A DNA stretch of 64,000 nucleotides from Hymenobacter metallilatus (GTDB lineage: Bacteria; Bacteroidota; Bacteroidia; Cytophagales; Hymenobacteraceae). A program made the position numbers and the translations under genes. The notes under the pieces were generated by a model that saw nothing but the letters and a program-made list of their open reading frames with translations, was not told where the DNA came from and searched no databases. Below are positions 43,265 through 52,413 of this stretch, one piece after another. Each line of letters opens with the position of its first letter. Within the stretch, counting starts at the first letter, position 1. The stretch is from NCBI RefSeq assembly GCF_003944705.1, contig NZ_RWIS01000001.1, positions 620,001 to 684,000 on the forward strand, read 5' to 3'.

Positions 43265-43425
43265 TTGGTAGTTGTTGGTTGTTAGTTGGTAGTTGTTGGT
43301 TGTTAGTTGGTAGTTGTTGGTTGTTAGCACATGTCCTTGAAACCAACAACTACCAACCAACAACCAACAACTACCAACTAACAACCAACAACTACCAACT
43401 ATCAACCAACAACCAACAACTAAAA
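43262..43425. repeat. Inverted tandem repeat of a 21-nt unit
   Basis: Three copies of TAGTTGGTAGTTGTTGGTTGT, a 20-nt centre, then inverse copies. The stop TAG of the acyltransferase and the stop TAG of the facing gene at 43420 both belong to the repeat units. Confidence 0.93.
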
Positions 43426-44028
43426 ACCCTGTTTGAAACCGCCGCCCAGGGTGAGAATATCAACCAGGCGCAGGCTGTGGTTGGTCAGGGCACTTACCAG
43501 GTGCAAGTCGTTGGTGCTTAGTTCAGCGTAGGCGGCAGTAGGCTGACGGCAAGGGCCGGCATAGCTGAGTCGGGTGCCGGCCAGCAGCCCCAGCCGCACC
43601 GCCGACGACCACCAGTAATACCCTGGCCGGTAGTTGCCGGCGCTGTTGTTGGTCAGGAAGAACTGCTGTCCGGTGGTGTAGTTTACCATAGCTCCCAGCG
43701 TAACCGGGCTGGCCTGCCAGCTCGAACGGCCTAGTTCCGGCGTCCAGGGCAAATAGGTAGCTTTCAGGGTGATAATGGCCAGGGGTTTGCTGCCACTAAT
43801 GCGGCGCGGCACGTAGCCCAGCAGCAACTCAGGCTCCAGCCGCTGCTGCGCCAGACGGTAGCCGCCTCCCAGCGCCACCACGCCCGTACCGCCGGCCAAA
43901 TGCAGCGTCAGGAAAAACGGGCCAGCCGCCTGCGTTGCCGTTTGGGCACGCGCCGGCTGTGCGTGCGCCCCAACTACCAGCAGTTCCAGCAGCAACCCAA
44001 GTAGCCAGCTCTTACCCCTCCACCCCAT
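43420..44028 (-). CDS. Outer membrane barrel-like protein (module copy 2)
   Basis: 202 residues. Signal peptide ends AHAQ (about 24), then beta-strand-rich sequence ending GGGFKQGF, with RPGYYWWSSAVRLGLLAGTRLSYA and STNDLHLVSALTN. It is a paralogue of the protein at 44863-45525 (QPGYYWFSTDTRVGPLLGSRLSYA; FGTNDLYIVSYV). It overlaps the upstream phosphoesterase by 17 bp, so the two are probably coupled. Confidence 0.75.
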   Translation of the reverse strand: MGWRGKSWLLGLLLELLVVGAHAQPARAQTATQAAGPFFLTLHLAGGTGVVALGGGYRLAQQRLEPELLLGYVPRRISGSKPLAIITLKATYLPWTPELGRSSWQASPVTLGAMVNYTTGQQFFLTNNSAGNYRPGYYWWSSAVRLGLLAGTRLSYAGPCRQPTAAYAELSTNDLHLVSALTNHSLRLVDILTLGGGFKQGF

Positions 44029-44827
44029 ACGTCACGGTTTCCAGCCGAAACTTTCGCTGCCCCCACACCGTCAGAATGTGGTAGCGCTTTTTCTGCAGGC
44101 TGTAGGTGGTAAGGTAGGTAACACCATCGTGGTAAGGCTGCCCTACCGTAAACCGATGAATGTGCGCCCCCAGATGAAACACCAGCCCCGCACAATCCCG
44201 GAGAGCAGCCGTGTAGCGGGGCACTACCAGTGGATCAAAGTCCTCGTCGGTGGGCGGCACGTGGCCGACTACAATAGTTTGACGGGTACCTGCCGTATCG
44301 GCCAGCTGCTGCTGCAGCCATTGCACATCAGGAACCTGTTGGTTGAAACCATACTCGCGGCCGTTGGTATCCAGGCAGATAAAATGAGTACCCTGGTAGC
44401 GGAAGGTGTAGTTGAGTGGGCCGTAAACCTCCCGGTACACCGCCCGGCCATTACCCACCAAATCGTGGTTGCCGATTACAGTGAGGTAGGGTGCATCCAG
44501 CAACCGTAGCCGCTGGTGCACCCACCGGAATTCCCGCGTCAGCCCGAAGTCCGAAATGTCGCCGCCAATCAGTACGAAATCGATGCTGCGCTGCTGGTTG
44601 ACGCTGGCTACAAACTCCTCCGTTTCGTCGTAGAACCGCTGAGTATCGCCCACAAACACAAACCGCACCGTATCGTCGGGGTTTGGAGCCGTCTGCAGCC
44701 GGGCCAGCGCCTGGCCATTCAGGCCCCGCTCCTGGGCTGGCACGTAGGCCTGGTTGGGACTGAACTCTACCAGCTGGCAGGCGCTCAGCAGCCCAAAAAC
44801 TCCCACAAGACCGGCTCCACGCAGCAT
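44012..44827 (-). CDS. Metallophosphoesterase lipoprotein (module copy 2)
   Basis: 271 residues from ATG 44827; lipobox LLSACQ (Cys about 17). Calcineurin-like motifs: FVGDTQRF, GGDISDFG, IGNHDLVG, VVGHVPPTDEDFDP and GAHIHRF. Hydrolyses a phosphoester; substrate unknown. Paralogue of 45531-46358. The first motif has Gln in place of the usual His (GDTQ). Confidence 0.87.
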   Translation of the reverse strand: MLRGAGLVGVFGLLSACQLVEFSPNQAYVPAQERGLNGQALARLQTAPNPDDTVRFVFVGDTQRFYDETEEFVASVNQQRSIDFVLIGGDISDFGLTREFRWVHQRLRLLDAPYLTVIGNHDLVGNGRAVYREVYGPLNYTFRYQGTHFICLDTNGREYGFNQQVPDVQWLQQQLADTAGTRQTIVVGHVPPTDEDFDPLVVPRYTAALRDCAGLVFHLGAHIHRFTVGQPYHDGVTYLTTYSLQKKRYHILTVWGQRKFRLETVTYGVEG

Positions 44828-44862
44828 AGTTACCACGGGCCATCCGGGGCCCGCCCCGCTTT

Positions 44863-45525
44863 TTATATGTCCAGCTTCAAGCCCAAGCTCAACGTCAGGA
44901 TATCGGCCGGCGAAAGTCCCCGGCGGTTTTGCACGTAGCTCACGATGTACAAATCATTGGTTCCAAATTCGTAGTAGGCCGAGAGGCTGCGGCTACGGCC
45001 ACTGGCTGTGGCAGGCAGGGCGTAGCTCAGGCGGCTGCCCAGCAGAGGACCTACCCGAGTATCCGTTGAGAACCAGTAGTATCCGGGCTGGTACTGGTCG
45101 GGCTCCTCGTCGTTAATGGTGCCGTGGGTGTAGCTGAAATACCCTCCCACCGACAACGGTTTTAGCGTCAGTTTATCGCGCAGGGGCAGCGTCCAGGGTG
45201 AGTATAAAAGCTTGGCCGAAACCAGCGACAGAGCCGAACCAGCGTACTTTTCGGGCACGTACCCAATCAGGATATCCAGGTCGAGGCGGTCTTTGAGGCT
45301 GAAGCCGGCCCCACCTGCAATCATACCCAGGCCCCCGCCGGTTTGCAGCACCACGTGGCTGGGCCGGTACCAGGGCAAAGGGTTGCTGGCTGACACCGGG
45401 CGGGTAGCGGCGGGTGGGCCGGGCACGGCCACCGAATCGGGCGGGGTACCGGGCAAGGACAGGGCGGTAGCCGACGCGGCCAGCGGGGCCGCTACCAGGG
45501 CGGCCAAAATCAGGCGGTACAGCAT
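44863..45525 (-). CDS. Outer membrane barrel-like protein (module copy 1)
   Basis: 220 residues from ATG 45525. N-terminal signal sequence (about 1-20), then strands LDLDILIGYVPEKY, LSVGGYFSYTHG and QPGYYWFSTDTRVG. C-terminus LTLSLGLKLDI. Paralogue of 43420-44028. Five bp separate it from the preceding phosphoesterase gene. Confidence 0.75.
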   Translation of the reverse strand: MLYRLILAALVAAPLAASATALSLPGTPPDSVAVPGPPAATRPVSASNPLPWYRPSHVVLQTGGGLGMIAGGAGFSLKDRLDLDILIGYVPEKYAGSALSLVSAKLLYSPWTLPLRDKLTLKPLSVGGYFSYTHGTINDEEPDQYQPGYYWFSTDTRVGPLLGSRLSYALPATASGRSRSLSAYYEFGTNDLYIVSYVQNRRGLSPADILTLSLGLKLDI

Positions 45526-45530
45526 CAGGA

Positions 45531-46358
45531 CTAGAACGTTACTTGTTTCAGGCAGAATTGCTTGTCGCCCCATACGGTAAGCACCACGTACTGACGCGAC
45601 TCGAATGAGGATGAGTTGATGTACGTGACTCCATCCCCGAACACCTCCCCGATGCTGAATGCATGGCGGTGTCCGTTCAGCTCGAATACCAGCCGGGGGT
45701 CTTCGCGCAAGGCCGCAGCGTACGGCTCCGATAGAGCAGGGTCGAAGTCCTCATCCTGGGGCGGTACGTGACTGATGATAACGTGGCGGCGCACCGAGTT
45801 ATCGGCCAGTTCCCGCTTCACAAACGTCATGTCCGGAGCCGTGCCATCAAAGTTGTACTCCCGGCCGTTGGTATCCACAAAAATAAACTTGGTGTCGCCG
45901 TACACGAAAGAGTAGTTGCGGGGCCCAAAAATGGCCTCGTAGGCTTTGCGGCCGTTACCCACCAAATCGTGGTTGCCTACCACGGTCAGGTAGGGCACTT
46001 TCAGCTTGCGCAGGTCATGATTGATCCAGCGCATTTCGCGAGCAAAGCCAAAGTCGGAAATGTCGCCGGCCACCAGCATAAACTGAATACCAGGCTGTTG
46101 GTTGACGCTGCGCACCAGGTCCTCCGCGTCGTCGTAAAACCGCTGCGAGTCGCCGGTAAACACAAACCGCAGCGTATCGCCGGCGGGCAGAGGGCGCTGG
46201 GCCAGCAGGGCCAGGTTTTTGGCCGTCAGGTCGCGCTCTGAATCGGGGGCACGGTGGTCGTTCGGGCTGAATTCCAGCAGGTCGCAGCCGCTAAGCAATA
46301 AAGCGGCAGCCACGGGCAGCAAAGACCGCCCGGAAAAAGTTCGGAAAAATGAGCGCAT
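45531..46358 (-). CDS. Metallophosphoesterase lipoprotein (module copy 1)
   Basis: 275 residues from ATG 46358; lipobox LLSGCD (Cys about 25). Motifs FTGDSQRF, AGDISDFG, VGNHDLVG, ISHVPPQDEDFDP and NGHRHAF identify a calcineurin-like phosphoesterase, likely anchored in a membrane facing the periplasm. First gene of the four-gene module. Three GAAACG-loop repeats lie upstream. Confidence 0.88.
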   Translation of the reverse strand: MRSFFRTFSGRSLLPVAAALLLSGCDLLEFSPNDHRAPDSERDLTAKNLALLAQRPLPAGDTLRFVFTGDSQRFYDDAEDLVRSVNQQPGIQFMLVAGDISDFGFAREMRWINHDLRKLKVPYLTVVGNHDLVGNGRKAYEAIFGPRNYSFVYGDTKFIFVDTNGREYNFDGTAPDMTFVKRELADNSVRRHVIISHVPPQDEDFDPALSEPYAAALREDPRLVFELNGHRHAFSIGEVFGDGVTYINSSSFESRQYVVLTVWGDKQFCLKQVTF

Positions 46359-46738
46359 ACGCCTCGGCACTGAATACAACAACCAGCCCATCCGGCGGGA
46401 TAGGCCTGGTGCTATATACTAGCAAGGTGCGCAGAGAGTTTATAGCCTGAAGGCTATTTACCCTCCAAACAGGGGGCTGGCCAGAGCCGCGTTTCCGGCC
46501 CAAACCCGGTTTGCGGCGTTTCAGGGCCTAAAATCAATTCTGAAGATATTCTGTGGAAAAGCCGCGTTTCCGGTAAAATACTCCTTATAGGCCCACCTCA
46601 GGCTACCTCTCAAAAGAGGAAGCCGCGTTTCCCGGCTCCTGCACCCGGCAAGCGGCCGCTCACGGGATACTACCCCATGAGCAGCCCTAACCACACCGAG
46701 CAACAATTAACACGGGGTCCTTATTAAGCACATCCTAC
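46359..46738. repeat. Leader region with three GCCGCGTTTCCGG repeats
   Basis: 380 bp without a gene between the reductase-like gene and the phosphoesterase module. AGCCGCGTTTCC occurs at 46485, 46560 and 46621. On the minus strand each reads CCGGAAACGCGGCT and can fold as a short stem with a GAAACG loop. A small hairpin (46442-46457) is also present. Confidence 0.7.
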
Positions 46739-48394
46739 TTACTCGTCCAGGTACTGATGCACAAACTTGATGGCCATGCTGCCCTCGCCCACGGCCGAAG
46801 CCACCCGGGCCATGGCCCCGGCCCGACTGTCGCCGGCGGCGAATACCCCGGGCACGCAGGTTTCCAGGAGGTAAGGTTCCCGGCGCGGGTGTTTCCAGGA
46901 AGCGGCGTAGCGCGGGTCCGTTACCAGGTCACGGCCGGTCAGCACGAAGCCCTTGCCGTCGCACACAATGGTATTGCACACCCACTCGGTGCTGGGCCGG
47001 GCCCCGATGAATACGAACAGCGCCCGGGCCGGATGCCGCTCCAGCTGCCCCTGCCGACGAATCACAACTTCCTCCAGGTGGTCGGCCCCGCACACCTCGG
47101 CCACTTCAGTAAACGGCAGCAGTTCAATATTGTCGGTTTGCCCAATCTGCTCAATCAGGTAGGCCGACATGCTGGCCGCCAGGTTTTCGCCCCGAATCAG
47201 GATGAACACCCGGCGGGCATACGTGGCCAGGTACATAGCGGCCTGTCCCGCCGAGTTGCCCCCGCCCACAATGTACACGTCCTGCTCCTGGCAGAAGCGG
47301 GCCTCGGTGCGGGCCGCCCCATAGTACACGCCGGCCCCGCTCAGCCGGTCGATGCCTGGCACCTCCAGGGTACGGTAACTGACGCCGGTGGTCAGAATAA
47401 CGGCCCGGGTTTTCACTTCGCTTCCGTCGCTGAGGGTGAGCACTTTGTAGCCTTCCTGCACACATAGGTTGGTTACCTCCTGGGGGGCCAGAATTTCAGC
47501 GCCCAGGCGCACGGCCTGGGCCCAGGCCCGGTGGGCCAGCTCGCTGCCGCTCAGCCCCGTAGGGAAGCCCAGGTAGTTTTCGATGCGGGAGCTGGTGCCG
47601 GCCTGTCCGCCGGGTGTCTGGCGCTCAATCACCAGGGTTTTAAGGCCTTCAGAGGCCCCATACACGCCCGCCGCCAGCCCGGCCGGGCCGCCCCCAATCA
47701 CCACCACATCATACAAATCCTGAGAGGCCTGCACCGTGAGGCCGATGCGGGTGGCTACCTCGGTGGGCGTGGGGTTGGGCAGCGTGGTGCCGTCTTCCAG
47801 AATAACCACGGGCAGCTGGTGGGAGGTGAGCTGCCGGCGGGCCAGCAGGGCCTGGGCCTCGGCATCCGTCTCGAAATCAAGCCACTGGTAGCCCACCATG
47901 TAGCCCGCCAGAAAGTCCTTCAACTCGTGGGAGCGGGGCGACCATTGAAACCCAATGAGGCGCACGCCGCGGTAGGGCGGCTTGTAGGCCGCTTCCCAGG
48001 CCGTAAGCAAATCGTGGAGGGTGGGGTAAAGCAGCTGCTGGGGCGGGTCCCAGGGCTTCATCAGGTAGTGGTCGAGGCGGGCCGAGTTGATGGCCCGGAT
48101 GGCGGCCTCCGTATCGGCGTAGGCCGTAAGCAGCACCCGCTTGGCATCCGGAAACAGCTCCCGGGTGCGCGTGAGCACCTCTACGCCTTCCATATCGGGC
48201 ATCCGCTGGTCGGCCAGCACCAGGGCCAGGGGCTCGTCCCGGTCGTGCAGCTCCTGCACAATGCTGAGCGCCTCCTGTCCCGAGCCCGCCCGCACTACGC
48301 GGTAGTCGCGCCGGAACTCCTGGCGCAGGTCCCGGTCGATGGCGCTAAGCACCTGAACATCATCATCTACGCACAGTAAAACGGGCTTTTTCAT
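46739..48394 (-). CDS. Receiver - thioredoxin-like - thioredoxin reductase-like fusion
   Basis: 551 residues. Residues about 1-125 form a response regulator receiver (CVDDD, phospho-Asp in LADQRMPD, MKPW). A middle domain (about 135-215) looks thioredoxin/glutaredoxin-like. The rest is a flavin reductase with VVIGGGPAGLAAGVYGAS and DVYIVGGGNSAGQAAM and the C-terminal GVFAAGDSR. The CxxC redox pair of thioredoxin reductase is missing (GVYYGAARTEARFC). ATG 48394. It is probably controlled by the adjacent histidine kinase. Confidence 0.87.
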   Translation of the reverse strand: MKKPVLLCVDDDVQVLSAIDRDLRQEFRRDYRVVRAGSGQEALSIVQELHDRDEPLALVLADQRMPDMEGVEVLTRTRELFPDAKRVLLTAYADTEAAIRAINSARLDHYLMKPWDPPQQLLYPTLHDLLTAWEAAYKPPYRGVRLIGFQWSPRSHELKDFLAGYMVGYQWLDFETDAEAQALLARRQLTSHQLPVVILEDGTTLPNPTPTEVATRIGLTVQASQDLYDVVVIGGGPAGLAAGVYGASEGLKTLVIERQTPGGQAGTSSRIENYLGFPTGLSGSELAHRAWAQAVRLGAEILAPQEVTNLCVQEGYKVLTLSDGSEVKTRAVILTTGVSYRTLEVPGIDRLSGAGVYYGAARTEARFCQEQDVYIVGGGNSAGQAAMYLATYARRVFILIRGENLAASMSAYLIEQIGQTDNIELLPFTEVAEVCGADHLEEVVIRRQGQLERHPARALFVFIGARPSTEWVCNTIVCDGKGFVLTGRDLVTDPRYAASWKHPRREPYLLETCVPGVFAAGDSRAGAMARVASAVGEGSMAIKFVHQYLDE

Positions 48395-48404
48395 GTTGTC
48401 AGGA

Positions 48405-48622
48405 GTAACTACGTAAGGAAGTAACTGAGTAAAAAGCCGTTGAACTTTGCCCAGAGTTTTGGCGCTACTAATGCCCACTGCTGGATTGCGCTAGGTTGCG
48501 CTGGCCGGCAACTGAAAGGTGAAGTAAAGAAGAACTGAATAAAGAAGTCGCGGCCTACTTGTTGTGTTGAGGCTCATACGCACCCGCCGAAGCATTACTC
48601 AGTTACTCCCTTACTCAGTTAC
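48405..48622. repeat. Degenerate inverted repeat (GTAACTGAGTAA type)
   Basis: AGTAACTACGTAAGGAAGTAACTGAGTA faces ACTCAGTTACTCCCTTACTCAGTTACTC. It fills the space between the kinase and reductase-like genes. Confidence 0.75.
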
Positions 48623-49999
48623 TCATGTATTCACCGGCAGCCACACCCCAAACTCCGTATGGCCGGGCTCCGACTGTACCTCCAGGTGGCCACCGTGCTG
48701 CTCCACGATGCGCAGGGCAATATCGAGGCCCAGACCCGTGCCTTCGCCGGCGGGCTTGGTGGTGAAAAAGGGCTCCAGAATGCGAGGCAACACCTCGGGC
48801 GGAATACCGGGGCCATTATCGATGATGAATACCCGCACAAACTCCCCCTCGGGGCGGGTACGCACGGTAATTTCCCCACCGGCGGGCAGGGCATCAATGG
48901 CGTTGTCGAGCAGGTTGGTCCACACCTGGTTCAGGCTGCTTACCTGCCCACGCACCGGAGGCAGGCCAGGGGCATAGTCTTTCACGAGGCGCAGGTTTTT
49001 CTCGCGCAGCGCGAAGCCCAGCATGTTGAGGGTACTTTCCAGCCCGCTGTTCACGTCGAGGGGAGCAAAGTCCTGTCCCCGGTCCATGTGGCTGTAGGTT
49101 TTTACGTTGGTTACCAGGGTAGTGATGCGGGAGCCGGCTTCCTGCACGTCGTGCACCAAGTGCAGGCCGGTCAGCTGGCCTTCCAGCCAGGCCAGCGCCG
49201 CCGGGCGGGCCTCCGGGGCCCAGGCGGCGAGAGTAGGCGTCAGCTGAGTCAGGCTGAGGCCCGCATCCAGCAGCCCGGCTGCCAGCTGGTAGCCGTCGGG
49301 TACCCCCTGCTCTTCCAGCCAGCTGGCCAGTTCGTCTTCGGCGTCGGAGCGGTCCAGGGCTGAGGTGAAGGTGGGCGGGGCCGGGGCGGCGGCCAGGCGG
49401 GTCAGCTCGGCCAGGGCTTCGGGGCTGGGACAGTGGCGCACCAGCTCCTGCAGCAGCGCGGGCCGGGCCCGCAGGTTGCCGGCCAGCCGCTCGGCGGCCC
49501 GCATAATGGCGGCGGCGGGGTTGTTCAGCTCGTGGGCCAGCCCCGCCGAAAGCTTGCCCAGGGCCCGCAGCTTATCGTCACGCTCCTGGGTGCGGGCCTC
49601 CTGCCGGGCCCGGTCGCTCATCAGGCTCACTAGGCGTTGCACCAGCTCGGGACTGGTTTGCTCCAGCTCCGGAAACTCGCGGCGGTGCAGCAGGTACAGC
49701 CAGGTTTCGCCCACGGCCACGCTTTCGCCCCGGATAACCCGCAGCCGGGAGTAAGGCAGCACCCCGCTTACCTGGCCCGCCTCCACCCGAAAGGCCGGCT
49801 CCCGGTTGCCATTGTGCAGGGAGTAGAACTGCAAGCCTCCGGCCAGTACGGCCATCAGGTACTCGGCCTCGTCGCCGGGGCGGGCCACCACCTGCCCGGG
49901 CTCAAAGCAGCGCTGCTCGCCGTGAGCCAGCAGCCAGGCTAGCGTTTCGGGTGGCAGGCCGGCAAAGGTGGGTATCTGGGTAAGGTCGGGAGCTGGCAT
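48623..49999 (-). CDS. Histidine kinase with cyclic-nucleotide-binding domain
   Basis: 458 residues, soluble. Cyclic-nucleotide-binding-like domain (about residues 10-115: FEPGQVVARPGDEAEYLMAV), H-box GLAHELNNP (His about 157), N-box NLLDNAIDAL, G1 DNGPGIPPEV and G2 GTGLGLDIALRIV. Probably phosphorylates the receiver of the neighbouring fusion protein. The nucleotide ligand is not determined, as the phosphate-binding cassette is only loosely matched. Confidence 0.9.
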   Translation of the reverse strand: MPAPDLTQIPTFAGLPPETLAWLLAHGEQRCFEPGQVVARPGDEAEYLMAVLAGGLQFYSLHNGNREPAFRVEAGQVSGVLPYSRLRVIRGESVAVGETWLYLLHRREFPELEQTSPELVQRLVSLMSDRARQEARTQERDDKLRALGKLSAGLAHELNNPAAAIMRAAERLAGNLRARPALLQELVRHCPSPEALAELTRLAAAPAPPTFTSALDRSDAEDELASWLEEQGVPDGYQLAAGLLDAGLSLTQLTPTLAAWAPEARPAALAWLEGQLTGLHLVHDVQEAGSRITTLVTNVKTYSHMDRGQDFAPLDVNSGLESTLNMLGFALREKNLRLVKDYAPGLPPVRGQVSSLNQVWTNLLDNAIDALPAGGEITVRTRPEGEFVRVFIIDNGPGIPPEVLPRILEPFFTTKPAGEGTGLGLDIALRIVEQHGGHLEVQSEPGHTEFGVWLPVNT

Positions 50000-50327
50000 G
50001 GGGTTGGGGGAGGAAATGGTCTTGCGGAAGATTCAGGTAGTAACATACGCAACCACCCGCGTTTTTGAGGTATGTGGGCCCTCGGGAATCTCCATAAAAA
50101 GCGCGAAGATCAGAACCCCAAATCAGGTGCGGCAACCCGCCGCCCAAAGTCTGACTCAGCGGCAGATGGTGGTAGTATTGGCGAAGCCAACCGGCGACGA
50201 CCCGCGAAGGACAATGCATAAAAAAGCCCCAGTGGTCTGCCGCACGCAGCAACCGGCTTAGAACTGGCTGCTGCGTGCGACGGACCACTGGGACACCAGG
50301 CAGGCCCTGCGGTGGGCCGGTTGGCGG
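50000..50327. other. Gene-free stretch
   Basis: 328 bp: only a terminator (50220-50294) was seen, with no open frame of interest. Confidence 0.6.
50220..50294 (-). terminator. Long terminator hairpin after the DUF2846 gene
   Basis: CCCAGTGGTCTGCCGCACGC pairs with GCGTGCGACGGACCACTGGG (one mismatch). On the minus strand it ends GGGGCTTTTTT. Confidence 0.85.
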
Positions 50328-50789
50328 TTACTGGCCCGATGCTGGGGCTGCCGGGGCCGCCGGAGCCTCGTTGCACTGGTCGGGCTTCAGGTTGGCGTTC
50401 TTGTTTTTATAGGTCGACTCAGTGACTTCCGTAAACACGAGCGTATTGGTCATGAAACGTGTTTTCATGTCGCCCTGGATATAGTATACTTTGCCGGCCT
50501 CCAAGTTGATGTCGAATTTTTCTTTGTCGGGCAGATTAAGGCCTCCCGCCACCGACGTAAACGATGTCTGCCCGGGCTTAATTTTGGCTACGAAGTAGCG
50601 CTTGTTGCTAAGCCGGCATAACTCAGCTCCGTTGGCCCGCACCGTAAAGTTAAGCGCGGCCCCCATGTACATCGGCGGCCGGTAGAACACGACGGTAGCC
50701 ATGTCGGGTGTGGGGGTGGGTACAGGGCCCTGGGCTTGGGCCGAAGAGGCCGCCAGCAGCAGACCGGCCGGAATAAGTAGTAGGCGCAT
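50328..50789 (-). CDS. DUF2846 domain protein (exported)
   Basis: 153 residues. Signal peptide ends AQAQ (about 20); then ATVVFYRPPMYMGAALNFTV, LSNKRYFVAKIKPGQTSF and GKVYYIQGDM, as in DUF2846. The family is of unknown function. The tail is Ala/Pro-rich. Confidence 0.8.
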   Translation of the reverse strand: MRLLLIPAGLLLAASSAQAQGPVPTPTPDMATVVFYRPPMYMGAALNFTVRANGAELCRLSNKRYFVAKIKPGQTSFTSVAGGLNLPDKEKFDINLEAGKVYYIQGDMKTRFMTNTLVFTEVTESTYKNKNANLKPDQCNEAPAAPAAPASGQ

Positions 50790-51024
50790 AAAGCCAGAAA
50801 GGGGATAAAGTGAGTAGGAAAAGTCGATGCCGGATTGGCAGCATTTACGTCAAATATAGTGGCTTACTGGTAAGAGCTCACGAGCAGAAAGAGCCCTGCA
50901 CGCCGGGGGGCATCCGCCGGCCCCCGCCGCCCACCCTTCTTCTCCGAAAAAGCCCTTTCTTGCCAAACTTTTTAGCTCCGCGCTGCATTCTTTAGTTTTC
51001 CCTCTTGCTTCTGAACTCATCGGC

Positions 51025-52413
51025 ATGGCCAAAGTCAAAACCCTCTTTTTCTGCCAGAACTGCGGCGCCCAAAGCGCCAAGTGGATCGGCCGCTGCCCCA
51101 GCTGCGGCGAGTGGAACACGTACGTGGAGGAGGTAGTAGAGAAGCCCGACACCAACACCGCCGCCAACGCCTGGAAGGCCTCCACCTCGGTGGGCACTAC
51201 CACCAAAGCCGCCAAGCCCAAGCCCCTGGGCGACATCCTGTACGAAGAGGAATCCCGCCTGAATACCCACGATGGGGAACTGAACCGGGTACTGGGCGGC
51301 GGGCTGGTACCCGGCTCCCTGGTGCTCATTGGGGGCGAACCGGGTATTGGCAAAAGCACTCTGATGCTCCAAATTGCCATGCAGCTCAACGGGTTGCGCA
51401 TTCTGTATGTGAGCGGGGAAGAGAGTGAGCAGCAGATTAAGATGCGGGCTGAGCGCCTGGGCCGCCAGCACCCCGGCCTTTACATTCTCACTGAAACCAA
51501 TACCCAGAACATTTTCCGCCAGATCGACCAGCTCCAGCCCAACGTGGTGGTGGTCGACTCCATCCAGACGCTGCACAGCACGCTGGTAGAAAGCGGAGCC
51601 GGCTCGGTAAGCCAGGTGCGTGAGTGTACCACCGAGCTGCTGAAATACGCCAAGGATACCGGGGTGCCCGTGCTGCTCATTGGCCACATTACCAAAGACG
51701 GCTCCATTGCCGGCCCCAAAATTCTGGAGCACATGGTGGATACCGTGCTGCAGTTTGAGGGCGACCGGCACCTGACCTACCGCATCCTGCGCACCGTGAA
51801 AAACCGCTTCGGCTCCACCTCCGAGCTGGGCATTTACGAGATGCAGGGCGCGGGACTGCGGCAGGTGAGCAACCCCTCCGAAATCCTGCTCAGCCAGCGT
51901 ACCGAAAGCCTGAGCGGCATGGCCATTGGGGCCACGCTGGAGGGCAACCGTCCCCTGCTGGTGGAGGTGCAGGCCCTTGTAACGCCCTCCACCTACGGCA
52001 CGCCTCAGCGCTCCGCCACCGGCTTTGATGCCAAGCGCCTGCAAATGCTGCTGGCGGTGCTGGAAAAGCGCAGCGGCCTGCGCCTGGGCCAGCATGATGT
52101 GTTTCTGAACATTGCCGGTGGCCTGCGCCTGGAAGACCCTGCGTTGGATTTAGCCGTGTGCGCCGCCGTGGTCAGCTCCCTGAATGATGTGCCCATCCGC
52201 AACGAAATCTGCCTGGCCGCAGAAGTGGGCTTAAGTGGTGAGATACGGGCCGTTAGCCGCCTGGATCAGCGCCTGAGCGAGGCCGAAAAGCTGGGATTTG
52301 CGGAAATGTACATTTCGCAGTTCAACGCCAAAGGCTTGGACCTGGCCCGGTATGGTATCCGGGTACATCCTTCGGGCCGTCTGGATGAGGTTCTGACCGG
52401 CTTGTTCGGGTAG
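51025..52413 (+). CDS. radA: DNA repair protein RadA
   Basis: 462 residues. Aids branch migration in recombination. Zinc finger FCQNCGAQSAKWIGRCPSCGEW (Cys-x2-Cys twice), Walker A GGEPGIGKST (about residues 104-113), RadA motif KNRFGS (about 257) and a Lon-like C-terminal domain. Starts at ATG 51025. Confidence 0.96.
   Translation: MAKVKTLFFCQNCGAQSAKWIGRCPSCGEWNTYVEEVVEKPDTNTAANAWKASTSVGTTTKAAKPKPLGDILYEEESRLNTHDGELNRVLGGGLVPGSLVLIGGEPGIGKSTLMLQIAMQLNGLRILYVSGEESEQQIKMRAERLGRQHPGLYILTETNTQNIFRQIDQLQPNVVVVDSIQTLHSTLVESGAGSVSQVRECTTELLKYAKDTGVPVLLIGHITKDGSIAGPKILEHMVDTVLQFEGDRHLTYRILRTVKNRFGSTSELGIYEMQGAGLRQVSNPSEILLSQRTESLSGMAIGATLEGNRPLLVEVQALVTPSTYGTPQRSATGFDAKRLQMLLAVLEKRSGLRLGQHDVFLNIAGGLRLEDPALDLAVCAAVVSSLNDVPIRNEICLAAEVGLSGEIRAVSRLDQRLSEAEKLGFAEMYISQFNAKGLDLARYGIRVHPSGRLDEVLTGLFG

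Noticed and set aside
43262..43425. Possible CRISPR array
   Set aside because: 21-nt units are contiguous and then inverted; there are no unique spacers.
46359..46738. Known riboswitch upstream of the phosphoesterase module
   Set aside because: The repeats do not match any riboswitch consensus I can recognise.
50992..52095. 367-codon minus-strand frame
   Set aside because: Antisense to radA.
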